Source: CAYLPU01 sp964385635 (GTDB lineage: Bacteria; Chloroflexota; Anaerolineae; B4-G1). From it: a DNA stretch of 25,268 bases. The translations under genes and the position numbers were made by a program. The stretch spans positions 1 to 25,268 of the forward strand of contig CAYLPU010000076.1 of assembly GCA_964385635.1 (NCBI GenBank). Direction: 5' to 3'. Under the pieces are notes generated by a model that saw only the letters and a list, made by a program, of their open reading frames with translations, made no database searches and was not told where the DNA came from. Positions 8,151 through 15,605 of the stretch are shown here, piece after piece (the first letter of the stretch is position 1; every line of letters starts with the position of its first letter).

Positions 8151-8247
8151 AAAGATAAGGAGGTGATGTGCAGGGCCAGTCAACTGATTGCCAACGCTTC
8201 ATCCTATACAGAGATCGGAAATTGTAAAGAAAAGAAAGGAGACAGAA

Positions 8248-9153
8248 ATGACTACAGAGGGCTTCACAAAGAATCGGGCCGTCCTCTGGCTCATGGTGTT
8301 GGTCGTCTTCGTCTTGTTAATGATTCTGGCCAGCGTGTTGACCAGCGGCGACAAAATTCAGGGCATAGCACCGATAGGTGTCACTGCCATCGGCATGATC
8401 GGCGTCTTCGTCGTCTATCTCGCCACGGCGCAAAGCGACGCCTGGGAGGTTGGCACCCGCCAGGTGGTGTACATGGCTATCGGCGCAGCGCTGTACGGCA
8501 TCTTCAACTATATCTTCAACACGATACCCATGCCGTCCGTCAGCCAGGTGGCGCTGCGTCCGTCCGTATGCATCCCCATCTTCTTCGGCTATGCCTTTGG
8601 ACCGGTAGTCGGCTTCTTCACCGGTGCTGTGGGCAACATCCTCGGCGACTTCATCACCGGCTGGGGTGTGTACCCGGCCTGGGACATAGCCAACGGACTG
8701 ATGGGGATGGTGCCCGGCCTGGTGATGCTCTTCGCCGACAAGAAGCGCAGCCTCAATTTCCTGACCGGCCTGGTAGCCGTGCTCATCATCATCACGGCAG
8801 CCCTGGTCTTCCTCAATCCTCAGGTGCCCGGGCCATGGACGGGCGAGATTGAGGACTTTTCCTTCTGGGCCTGGGCCTTCATCATCGGGGGTGTCGTGGT
8901 GATTGTCGGCCGCTTTGTGCTGGAGAGAGCCAGTGTGGACCTGGCAGCCGTCAACCTATGGGGGACGTTGGGCATCATCGTCGGCATCGGCTTCGCTGCT
9001 ATATCCGACATCTGGATAAACGGCTACAGCTTTGCCACGGCCATCATCGGCGAGTTTGCGCCGGCCGCCGGCCCCAACATTCTCAACTCGATGATCCTCA
9101 CCCCCATCCTGCTGGCCGCTTACCAGGCTATTCAGGCCCGCACAGGTCGGTAG
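8248..9153 (+). CDS. ECF transporter S (substrate-binding) component, substrate unknown
   Basis: This 301-residue integral membrane protein sits between the ATPase and T-component genes, which is the main evidence for its role. The core LRPSVCIPIFFGYAFGPVVG and FFTGAVGNILGDFITGWG (about 103-140) is the conserved glycine-rich membrane region of ECF S components. These bind the vitamin or micronutrient and topple in the membrane. It is longer than the usual 180-200 residues, with extra hydrophobic segments at the N terminus (about 11-60) and C terminus (about 205-295). The start is set by AAAGGAG 8 nt before the ATG at 8248; upstream in-frame codons lack an RBS. The substrate is not readable: riboflavin, thiamine-precursor, cobalamin and metal groups all remain possible. 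Confidence 0.82.
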   Translation: MTTEGFTKNRAVLWLMVLVVFVLLMILASVLTSGDKIQGIAPIGVTAIGMIGVFVVYLATAQSDAWEVGTRQVVYMAIGAALYGIFNYIFNTIPMPSVSQVALRPSVCIPIFFGYAFGPVVGFFTGAVGNILGDFITGWGVYPAWDIANGLMGMVPGLVMLFADKKRSLNFLTGLVAVLIIITAALVFLNPQVPGPWTGEIEDFSFWAWAFIIGGVVVIVGRFVLERASVDLAAVNLWGTLGIIVGIGFAAISDIWINGYSFATAIIGEFAPAAGPNILNSMILTPILLAAYQAIQARTGR

Positions 9154-9157
9154 CGTA

Positions 9158-9254
9158 GGGGCGAGGCATTCCACAGAAAGACCACGCTATACAAATGCTC
9201 TTGGCCCGATCAATGTCCTGGCCCAATAACCTGGTAACAGGAATGCCTCGCCCC
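9158..9254. repeat. 97-bp element with perfect 15-bp terminal inverted repeats between ECF S and T genes
   Basis: GGGGCGAGGCATTCC (9158-9172) is repeated exactly in inverse as GGAATGCCTCGCCCC (9240-9254), with 67 bp between. The left end starts 5 bp after the S-component stop and the right end lies 17 bp before the T-component ATG. There is no transposase. It is either a short mobile or REP-like repeat, or a long mRNA stem between two operon genes. The right arm can alternatively pair CGCCC (9249-9253) with GGGCG (9262-9266), which would cover the T-gene ribosome-binding region. Confidence 0.8.
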
Positions 9255-9271
9255 CACAAGAGGGCGATGAA

Positions 9272-10150
9272 ATGCTGATAGCCTGGCGTTATCGCGAACG
9301 GGATACCATCATCCAGCGCCTGGATCCCCGCGCGCGGATCATCTTCATGCTGGCTATGCTCTTCTCCATCATCCAATTCTGGGACCTGCGCATCATGCTC
9401 CTCTTCCTGGGCATAGCGGTGCTTCAGTACGCGCTCGCCAGGCTCACCTGGCGCGAAACACGCCGGGCGTGGATTCTCGTCAGCTTCATCATCCTCTTCA
9501 TGACCATCCTGACGTTCTTCACCGGGAGAGGTGGTGTGGAGTATGCCTATCACGAAGAACATCTCATCCGTCGCCTGGGACCTCTCACCCTCCCCATCGT
9601 CGGGTGGCAGATCTCCCTGAGCATCACCGCCGAAAAGACCATCTTTGCCCTCAGCCAGGTCATCCGGATGTATGCCATTACGATCATGGCCATCACCATT
9701 CCCTATACAGTGAATCCCAGTCTCTACGGCGTCATATTCCGGAGATTGGGCCTGCCCGACAAGTTCGCCTACGCCATGGACCTGGCCTTTCGTTTTGTGC
9801 CTACGCTGGGGCGCGATTTCAGCATCACGCTTGATTCACAACGAGCCAGGGGTTACGAAGTGGAGAAACTGTCAGGCGGTATCGTGGCCCAGATTCGCAA
9901 ACTAGCACCGCTGCTGGTGCCGGTGACCATCAATGCTATCGTCGGCGCTGAGGACATCATTGACGCGATGGACCTACGGGCTTTTGGGATTGGGCCGCGC
10001 ACGTGGGTGCACCGCCTCACCTATCGCCGCGCTGACAAGGTGCTCATTGCAGCCGGCGTGCTGCTCTTCGCCGGCTCGACCATTCTGGCCTTTATGGAAG
10101 TTGGCAGGTTGTGGGTGCCGGAGGTGTTGATGCGCCTGGCCACGGGCTGA
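9272..10150 (+). CDS. ecfT: ECF transporter T component (CbiQ/EcfT family transmembrane coupling protein)
   Basis: The 292-residue protein has several membrane segments at about residues 22-55, 66-84, 120-145 and 255-277. It carries the two Ala-Arg-Gly-type coupling-helix motifs of EcfT: DSQRARGYE (188-196) and MDLRAFGIG (233-241, a variant AFG). These cytoplasmic helices dock on the two ATPase domains and link them to the S component. It completes the ATPase-S-T set and is the last gene of the operon, followed by a strong terminator. A modest GAGG lies about 8 nt before the ATG, close to the right arm of the inverted-repeat element. Confidence 0.92.
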   Translation: MLIAWRYRERDTIIQRLDPRARIIFMLAMLFSIIQFWDLRIMLLFLGIAVLQYALARLTWRETRRAWILVSFIILFMTILTFFTGRGGVEYAYHEEHLIRRLGPLTLPIVGWQISLSITAEKTIFALSQVIRMYAITIMAITIPYTVNPSLYGVIFRRLGLPDKFAYAMDLAFRFVPTLGRDFSITLDSQRARGYEVEKLSGGIVAQIRKLAPLLVPVTINAIVGAEDIIDAMDLRAFGIGPRTWVHRLTYRRADKVLIAAGVLLFAGSTILAFMEVGRLWVPEVLMRLATG

Positions 10151-10177
10151 AGTCTCTCTTCGGCGGAGACGCACAGA

Positions 10178-10206
10178 GGGCTGTCCAACACGTGGACAGC
10201 CCTTTT
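10178..10206 (+). terminator. intrinsic terminator of the ECF operon
   Basis: GGGCTGTCCA (10178-10187) pairs perfectly with TGGACAGCCC (10193-10202) around the 5-nt loop ACACG, followed by TTTT (10203-10206). It lies 27 bp after the ecfT stop. Confidence 0.9.
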
Positions 10207-10219
10207 GCTTCGTCCAAAT

Positions 10220-10266
10220 GGCCTGTAAAAACAGGCCGCCCCGTGACCCATAAAGGGCCACGGGGC
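10220..10266. terminator. two abutting hairpins between convergent ecfT and porB
   Basis: GGCCTGT/ACAGGCC with loop AAAA (10220-10237) is directly followed by GCCCCGTG/CACGGGGC (10238-10266). The second has an inner CCC/GGG extension and loop ATAAA. Both are perfect in their outer stems. They sit 24 bp beyond the porB stop (minus strand) and may terminate or protect the 3' end of the por transcript. Neither has a strong T-tract on the minus strand, so termination is an inference. Confidence 0.6.
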
Positions 10267-10289
10267 AGCCGTCCTCCTTTCGGTGAGGC

Positions 10290-11234
10290 CTACGCCTCGC
10301 CGCATAATCTCAACAATCGCTCCCAGCGGAGGTCCACCTCCGCCTGTAGTTCGTCAATCATGTGCCGGTTCTCCGGCCGGAAGACGTGGCGGAACCGCCC
10401 TTGCCGCTTCAACCACTCCTCCACCGGTCTCTTCTCCTTCGGCTTGTAAGTCAGCCGCCACTCGCCGTCCTCCACCTCGTAAAGCGGCCAATAGCAGGCA
10501 TCCACCGCCAACTGGGTGAGCTCAATCGTCTCGTCCGTCCCGTGCCGCCAGCCCCGGTTGCAGGAGGCGAGCACGTTCATAAAGGCCGCCCCGCCGCAGT
10601 TGACCGCCTTGCGGGTCTTCTGCATCAGGTCCTTCCACTTGCTTGGGGCGGCCTGGGCCACGTAGGGGATGTTGTGGGCGGCCATGATGGCGGTCAGGTC
10701 CTTGCGGAACTGCTGCTTGCCAGGGATGACCTTGCCGGCCGGTGAGGTGGTGGTGTGCGCGCCAAAGGGGGTGGCGCTGGAGCGCTGGATGCCAGTGTTC
10801 ATGTAGGCCCCGTTGTCGTAGCAGACGTAGAGGAACTGGTGCCCACGCTCGACCGCGCCGGAGAGCGCCTGGATGCCGATGTCGTAGGTGCCGCCGTCGC
10901 CAGCGAAGGCGAGAAACTTGACGTTCTGCTCAGGTATCTTCCCCTGTCGCACCAGGCTCCGGTAGGCCGCCTCGACGCCGCTGATAGTCGAGGCGGCGTT
11001 CTCGAAGGCGTTGTGGATCCACGGCACTCGCCAGGCGGTGTAGGGATAGATCGTCGTCCCCACCTCCAGGCAGCCGGTGGCATTAGCGATGACCACTGGA
11101 TCGTCAATCGCCGCCAGCATCTGTCGCACGATGATCGAAGCGCCGCAGCCCGCGCACAGCCGATGCCCCGGTGACAGCCGTTCCGGGCGCTTGGATAGTT
11201 CTTTAGGTGTTAATTTTGTAGGTTGTGTCGCCAT
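10290..11234 (-). CDS. porB: pyruvate:ferredoxin oxidoreductase beta subunit (TPP-binding)
   Basis: The beta subunit binds thiamine pyrophosphate and a [4Fe-4S] cluster in the CoA-dependent oxidation of pyruvate (or a related 2-oxoacid) to acetyl-CoA, CO2 and reduced ferredoxin. The 314 residues show GHRLCAGCGAS (23-33; Cys27, Cys30), Cys55 and Cys225 as probable cluster ligands. The TPP/Mg motif GDGGTYDIG (112-120) and YDNGAYMNTGIQRS are present. It is the last of four cotranscribed genes in the order gamma-delta-alpha-beta, the arrangement of archaeal and anaerobic bacterial Por. TAAGGAG precedes its ATG, and the gap to porA is 10 bp. A 2-oxoisovalerate-type specificity cannot be excluded. 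Confidence 0.93.
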   Translation of the reverse strand: MATQPTKLTPKELSKRPERLSPGHRLCAGCGASIIVRQMLAAIDDPVVIANATGCLEVGTTIYPYTAWRVPWIHNAFENAASTISGVEAAYRSLVRQGKIPEQNVKFLAFAGDGGTYDIGIQALSGAVERGHQFLYVCYDNGAYMNTGIQRSSATPFGAHTTTSPAGKVIPGKQQFRKDLTAIMAAHNIPYVAQAAPSKWKDLMQKTRKAVNCGGAAFMNVLASCNRGWRHGTDETIELTQLAVDACYWPLYEVEDGEWRLTYKPKEKRPVEEWLKRQGRFRHVFRPENRHMIDELQAEVDLRWERLLRLCGEA

Positions 11235-11244
11235 TCTTCGCTCC

Positions 11245-12432
11245 TTACTCCCGCACGCTCAGGTACGTCACCAAACGCTCCACCCGTCCCGTCTCGGCCA
11301 TCTTGAGCGCGTCACGGTAGACCCGTTCGATCTCGCGGGGCAGGATGTCCCGCCCGCCCAGGCCGTAGACGTAGTCGGCCATCGGCACCTGTACCCCGTG
11401 GAGCGTCAGCGCTGCCACCAGTTCCAGGAACAGAGGGCCGGCATTGTCCATCGCGCCAAAGGAGACGGACCGATCCATCACCACCACCGCCTTGAGGTGA
11501 CCTAAGGCGCTTGCCAGTTCCTGCGCCGGGAAGGGACGGAAGAGACGGGGCTTGAGCAGCCCCACCTTCAGCCCTTCGTCCCGCAGTTGATCCACGACCA
11601 CTTTGACCGTGCCCGCAGTGGAGTTGACGGCGATCACCGCCACCTCCGCGTCCTCCAGCCGGTAGGGCTCGAACAGACTGTAGTTGCGGTTGAACTTCTT
11701 GTTAAACTCCCCGGTTACCTCCAGGATCACCCGCTGAGCGTTTTCCATCGCCTCGATCTGCTGCCGCTTGTGCTCGTAGTAGTAGTCGTAGAAGTCCAGC
11801 GGCCCGAGTGTCTTGGGGTGCTCCAGGTCCAGGAGCGGCCACTGGGGGCGGTACGTACCTACGAACGCCTTCACCTCGGCGTCTTCGTAAATCTCCACTC
11901 GCTCCATCCCGTGGCTGGTGATGAAGCCGTCCTGGCAGACCGCCACCGGCAGCAACACGTCGGGATGCTCGCCGATGCGGATCGCCTGGATGATGTTGTC
12001 GTATGCCTCCTGGCCGTTCTCGGAGAAGAAGATGATCCAGCCGGCATCTCGCATGCCCATCACGTCGGAGTGGTCGCAGTGGATGTTGATGGGGGCCGAG
12101 AGAGCCCGGTTGACCAGGCTCATCGCGATGGGGCAGCGGTTGGAGGCGGCGATGTAGACAATCTCCCACATCAGCGCCAGGCCGTTGGCGGAGGTAGCGG
12201 TCATCACCCGCGCCCCAGCCGCCGACGCGCCGACACAGGCGCTCATCGCCGAATGCTCACTCTCCACGCAGACAAACTCCGTGTCTACCAGCCCGTCCGA
12301 CACGAAGTCCGCGAATTTCTGCACGGTGGAGGTCTGGGGCGTGATGGGGTAAGCGGCCATCACGTCGGGGTTGATCTGGCGCATCGCCGTAGCGACCGCA
12401 TCATTTCCGGTCAGTGCTTCAAATTTGCTCAT
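11245..12432 (-). CDS. porA: pyruvate:ferredoxin oxidoreductase alpha subunit
   Basis: This 395-residue subunit carries the pyrimidine-binding and core domains of a 2-oxoacid:ferredoxin oxidoreductase. The family signature AAYPITPQTS is at 26-35. VESEHSAMSACVGASAAGARVMTATS follows with the glutamate that activates TPP (Glu57 or Glu59). NIHCDHSDVMGMRD is typical of PorA. The C-terminal part (about 255-390) is the transketolase-C-like domain. The gene starts 4 bp after porD, whose last codons contain the GGAG Shine-Dalgarno, so translation is probably coupled. It works only in complex with PorB, PorC and PorD. Confidence 0.94.
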   Translation of the reverse strand: MSKFEALTGNDAVATAMRQINPDVMAAYPITPQTSTVQKFADFVSDGLVDTEFVCVESEHSAMSACVGASAAGARVMTATSANGLALMWEIVYIAASNRCPIAMSLVNRALSAPINIHCDHSDVMGMRDAGWIIFFSENGQEAYDNIIQAIRIGEHPDVLLPVAVCQDGFITSHGMERVEIYEDAEVKAFVGTYRPQWPLLDLEHPKTLGPLDFYDYYYEHKRQQIEAMENAQRVILEVTGEFNKKFNRNYSLFEPYRLEDAEVAVIAVNSTAGTVKVVVDQLRDEGLKVGLLKPRLFRPFPAQELASALGHLKAVVVMDRSVSFGAMDNAGPLFLELVAALTLHGVQVPMADYVYGLGGRDILPREIERVYRDALKMAETGRVERLVTYLSVRE

Positions 12433-12436
12433 TGCC

Positions 12437-12796
12437 TTACTCCTCGAACTTCCCTTCTTCGACCGTGCGGATACACAAGCGAGGGTCGTCTTGCGCCAGT
12501 TCCTCCCCGGCCCCTTTTGCCTTTTTGATGATTTTCACGTTGACGGGGCAGATCGACGCGCAGATGCCGCAGCCCTTGCAGTAATTCAGGTCAAAGCCGA
12601 CCATCTTTTCGTTGTCGGGGTCCACCAGGATGCTGGAATCGGGACAGAAGAGCCAGCACTGCATACAGTGGATACATCCGGCCTGGCCGAAGACCGGCCG
12701 GAAAGCCCGCCAGCCGCCGGTGAGGTACTCCACCGCGTTCCCTGCTTCCAGAATCATCCCGCCAATGGGAATGTCTCGCCATCCTTTCAGTTCCAT
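12437..12796 (-). CDS. porD: pyruvate:ferredoxin oxidoreductase delta subunit (2[4Fe-4S] ferredoxin)
   Basis: This small iron-sulfur subunit of 119 residues has two complete clusters. Cys41, 44, 47 and 51 lie in CIHCMQCWLFCP; Cys73, 76, 79 and 83 lie in CKGCGICASICP. It relays electrons from the PorAB cluster to external ferredoxin. The open frame extends upstream to 12889, but that part overlaps porC and has no family likeness. The ATG at 12796 is preceded by GGAGAG at proper spacing and gives the normal PorD length. The gap to porC is 10 bp. Confidence 0.92.
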   Translation of the reverse strand: MELKGWRDIPIGGMILEAGNAVEYLTGGWRAFRPVFGQAGCIHCMQCWLFCPDSSILVDPDNEKMVGFDLNYCKGCGICASICPVNVKIIKKAKGAGEELAQDDPRLCIRTVEEGKFEE

Positions 12797-12806
12797 TGCG
12801 TCTCTC

Positions 12807-13379
12807 CTAGCCTTGTTGAACTTCTTCGGCCGCGCGGCGCATCGCCCGGACGTTGGCCTCGACGATTTCCGCCGAGATCTTCTTGCCAAACCAGGCGCGC
12901 AACTGCTCGGACAGGTCCTCTATGTCGAAAAGGCCCGTAGCACGGGCGAATGCCCCCAGCATGGGGGTGTTGGTGATCTCCCGCCCCATCTCCTCAATGG
13001 CGATGTGGCTGGCACCCACGGTGAAGACCTTGCCGCTGTGAAAGCCGGTCACGTCACGCACCTCGGCCGGGCTCATTGGGGTGTTGACCAGCAGGGTGCC
13101 GTCTTCCTTGAGCCCCTTCGTCACCGGCACTATTCCCAGCAGTGTGGGGTCGAGCACCAGCACCACGTCAGGCTCCTCGATCTGGGAGTGGATGGTGATG
13201 GGTTTGGAACTGATGCGGGTGAAGGCGCGGATCGGCGCTCCCATCCGTTCTGGCCCGTAGTCGGGGAAGGCCTGGAAGTACTGGCCGCTGCCCAGCGCGG
13301 TCTCGGCCAGTAACTTGCCGGCCGTGACCACACCCTGCCCCCCTCGACCGTGCCATCGTATCTCGGTCAATTCTGCCAT
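12807..13379 (-). CDS. porC: pyruvate:ferredoxin oxidoreductase gamma subunit
   Basis: The 190-residue gamma subunit of the 2-oxoacid:ferredoxin oxidoreductase opens with the family hallmark IRWHGRGGQGVVTAGKLLA (7-25). FPDYGPERMGAPIRAFTRIS (39-58) is also typical. It forms the CoA-contacting domain of the complex. It is the first por gene after a 138-bp gap from the aminomutase gene. AAGGAGAG precedes its ATG at normal spacing, and a promoter of its own could lie in the gap, although none was clear. The C-terminal helix ends with VQQG, whose stop TAG overlaps the porD Shine-Dalgarno. Confidence 0.94.
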   Translation of the reverse strand: MAELTEIRWHGRGGQGVVTAGKLLAETALGSGQYFQAFPDYGPERMGAPIRAFTRISSKPITIHSQIEEPDVVLVLDPTLLGIVPVTKGLKEDGTLLVNTPMSPAEVRDVTGFHSGKVFTVGASHIAIEEMGREITNTPMLGAFARATGLFDIEDLSEQLRAWFGKKISAEIVEANVRAMRRAAEEVQQG

Positions 13380-13517
13380 AGCGTCTCTCCTTACCGATGT
13401 GGATGTGGTTGCCTGAAATCAGGAGCCGGTCGGCCCCAGACCCCTATTTTGCCACAGATTTGCGATTCGCGCCAGTGAGGAAGTGCCGCCTCGCGTATGA
13501 CGTATGTCACCTGTCTA

Positions 13518-15368
13518 TCAGTAGTAGTACCAGATGCTGTCGTAGTCCTGCGGGTCCTCCCCGACCTCCTCCAGCCGCTGCAGGTATTCGTAGATCGAAA
13601 CGTCCACGTAGGGCCAGGGCTCCATCGGAGTGATCCCCTTCTCCCACGGATGCCAGAGGTACACACGGCGTCCATCGGGGCGGATCCCGATCAGTTCACG
13701 GTCCTGCCACGCTCGGATGTGGTTCTTCCCCAACCGGGGGACGTTGAAGACCGGTTCGTCGGTGCGAAACATGCCCGGCAACAACCGTGCCTCCTCCTTG
13801 CGCTCCTGGGCAACCCGGGCCACCGGGGTCAGGTAGTCTCTCGTCTCTTCCTTCCCCTTAGGGTAGAAGACGTAGTAGGGGTCCACACCGACTTTTTTCA
13901 TCGCGATACGGTTAACCACGGTCTGAAAGCGCCGGCTGGTGTTCAGTGTAAAAACCTGCTGGTTGTAGACGTACATGCCCTGCTGGCGCAGTCTGTAGAC
14001 CGCCTCGGCCAGGTCCGGCGTGATCTCGGCCGCACTCTCAATGTGGGTGACGAAGCACACGTTTATGCGGCCTGGCTCGATATATCCTCCCAGCAACTCC
14101 GCCAAATCGTCCGTGATGCGCATGGGCATCGTCACCGGCGCCCGCGTCGCCCAGCGGATGTTGATGATGTGCTCCATGCGGCTCAGGCGATCCATCATAC
14201 GCTTGATCATACGGTCGCTCATGAACAACGGGTCGCCGCCGGTGATGAGTATGTCGCGCACCGCTGGATGAGCAGCAAACCAATCGAGGGCATCGTCCAA
14301 CTGCTCTGGAGTGGCCATCGCCTGGGGCATCATCGGGCCAGTGATCTCCCAGTTCCTCTGGCAGTAGACGCAGATCTGGGGACAGGTGTCGAAGGGCTTG
14401 ATGATGGCGACGGTGGCGTAGCGCCGGGTCACCAGGTCAACGGGCGAGGTGTCGTGCTCTCCCATAAAGTCGAAGTAGTATTCCCGATCATCCCGGTGCT
14501 CTATCATCCGCTCGGCGTAGTGCATAGGTGGGATAACCTGCGACCTGACCTGGGCATCCTCCTTGCGCCCGGCCGAGTCGAAGTCGAAGAGAGAGAGATA
14601 GTAAGGAGTGATGCCGAAGGGGATGTCGTACTCCACACACAGCCGGATCGCTTCGACTTCCTCATCTGCCAGCGGCACGATTTGCTGGAGACGCTCCAGC
14701 CCCTCCTGGTCCTTGAAAATGTACTTCAGTTGCCAGGCGTGGTTGTACCAGTGATCCAACGTGGCGTCGAAAAAGTCTATAATCTTTTGCCGATTTCGCT
14801 CCCGCTTGGCGACCAGGTCGGGGTCCAGACCGGTCGGGTGCCGGTTCACCAACTCCGCCACCTTGTCGTTCATGTGGTCGAGGAAGTCCGACCGGGCGAC
14901 ACCAGCCGCCCGTCCCTCGATGGCCGCGAAGTCTACCGGCTCCACGCCCTCACCGGCCAGGACCGGCCCCAACCACCCCTCGGATAGCCCAGACTGCCCG
15001 TTGATTGCCTTCAGCAGGTGCTTGAATTCCTCGACGAAGCCTGGAGCGGGCTCAGTCAAGCCGTTAGCCAGTCGCCACAGATATTCCAGCGTGCTGAACC
15101 CAGCGATTTCCTCGTTGCGGGGGGAGATGAGGTTGCTGAAGACGCGCAGTGCCTCCATAGCCGTGGCGTATTCCAGTTTGTGCACGTTTATCTCCCCACG
15201 ACGGTACCTCCACTCCAGATCCTTGAAGTAGTTGAACAGCGCGATCCGTCCTTCCTCCACATCCTGGCTTTCCCGCAGGATGTGATAGACCTGACGGTCG
15301 TGCTCCCACAGGTCATCTGGTGCCGCTCCTTCAGAGCGGGCCCATTGATGGGAATCGTCCTTGGTCAC
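13518..15368 (-). CDS. KamA-family radical SAM aminomutase (lysine/glutamate 2,3-aminomutase-like) with long N-terminal extension
   Basis: This 616-residue protein is a radical SAM/PLP aminomutase of the KamA family, which moves an alpha-amino group to the beta carbon. The 4Fe-4S cluster motif CPQICVYC gives Cys329, Cys333 and Cys336. ITGGDPLFMSD (375-385) is the SAM-binding GGD region. The likely PLP lysine is Lys548 in FNVPRLGKNH. Lysine and glutamate aminomutases are about 400-470 residues; here a helical region of about 300 residues precedes the barrel and the C-terminal tail is short. The substrate is therefore open. A near-ideal AAAGGAGGT (15373-15381) precedes a GTG start. The gene lies between the CBS-ACT gene and porCDAB on the same strand, suggesting amino acid metabolism. 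Confidence 0.87.
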   Translation of the reverse strand: MTKDDSHQWARSEGAAPDDLWEHDRQVYHILRESQDVEEGRIALFNYFKDLEWRYRRGEINVHKLEYATAMEALRVFSNLISPRNEEIAGFSTLEYLWRLANGLTEPAPGFVEEFKHLLKAINGQSGLSEGWLGPVLAGEGVEPVDFAAIEGRAAGVARSDFLDHMNDKVAELVNRHPTGLDPDLVAKRERNRQKIIDFFDATLDHWYNHAWQLKYIFKDQEGLERLQQIVPLADEEVEAIRLCVEYDIPFGITPYYLSLFDFDSAGRKEDAQVRSQVIPPMHYAERMIEHRDDREYYFDFMGEHDTSPVDLVTRRYATVAIIKPFDTCPQICVYCQRNWEITGPMMPQAMATPEQLDDALDWFAAHPAVRDILITGGDPLFMSDRMIKRMMDRLSRMEHIINIRWATRAPVTMPMRITDDLAELLGGYIEPGRINVCFVTHIESAAEITPDLAEAVYRLRQQGMYVYNQQVFTLNTSRRFQTVVNRIAMKKVGVDPYYVFYPKGKEETRDYLTPVARVAQERKEEARLLPGMFRTDEPVFNVPRLGKNHIRAWQDRELIGIRPDGRRVYLWHPWEKGITPMEPWPYVDVSIYEYLQRLEEVGEDPQDYDSIWYYY

Positions 15369-15432
15369 AGGTACCTCCTTTGTCGGTAGGTTGACAGATG
15401 GGTTCGTTGTGGGGGCCGCTCAACACCACACC

Positions 15433-15492
15433 GCCACGGAACACAGCGCAGGAAGGACTGTGCAGTCCTTTGCCAAGCACTGCCGTGGCAGT
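15433..15492. promoter_or_regulatory. nested inverted repeats upstream of the aminomutase gene
   Basis: In the 237-bp gap between the CBS-ACT gene and the aminomutase gene, GCCACGG (15433-15439) pairs with CCGTGGC (15483-15489). These enclose a perfect AAGGACTG/CAGTCCTT stem (15453-15470). The right arm can alternatively fold as ACTGCC-GT-GGCAGT (15479-15492). Mutually exclusive pairings suggest a structured leader or operator. No known riboswitch consensus was recognised, and no gene is seen in the gap. Confidence 0.45.
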
Positions 15493-15605
15493 ATGGGCTT
15501 CTGTTATGTCTTTGTTGCCTCCAGATGGCATCACAGTAGGAGCCGGGCTTGTCCCTGCCCTTTGAGCCATTTTGGCATGTGGTGCCTGGGATTTGGGCCT
15601 CCGAA

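Noticed and set aside
6964..8202. 412-codon open frame on the minus strand
   Set aside because: It lies opposite the double ATPase, whose Walker motifs prove the plus-strand frame.
8139..8852. 237-codon frame on the plus strand starting before the S component
   Set aside because: It overlaps the S-component gene out of frame, with an Arg/His-rich sequence lacking membrane segments. The S component has its own RBS and hydrophobic core.
13497..14987. 496-codon open frame on the plus strand
   Set aside because: It is antisense to the aminomutase gene, has no family motif or RBS, and is an effect of GC-rich codon use in the real gene.
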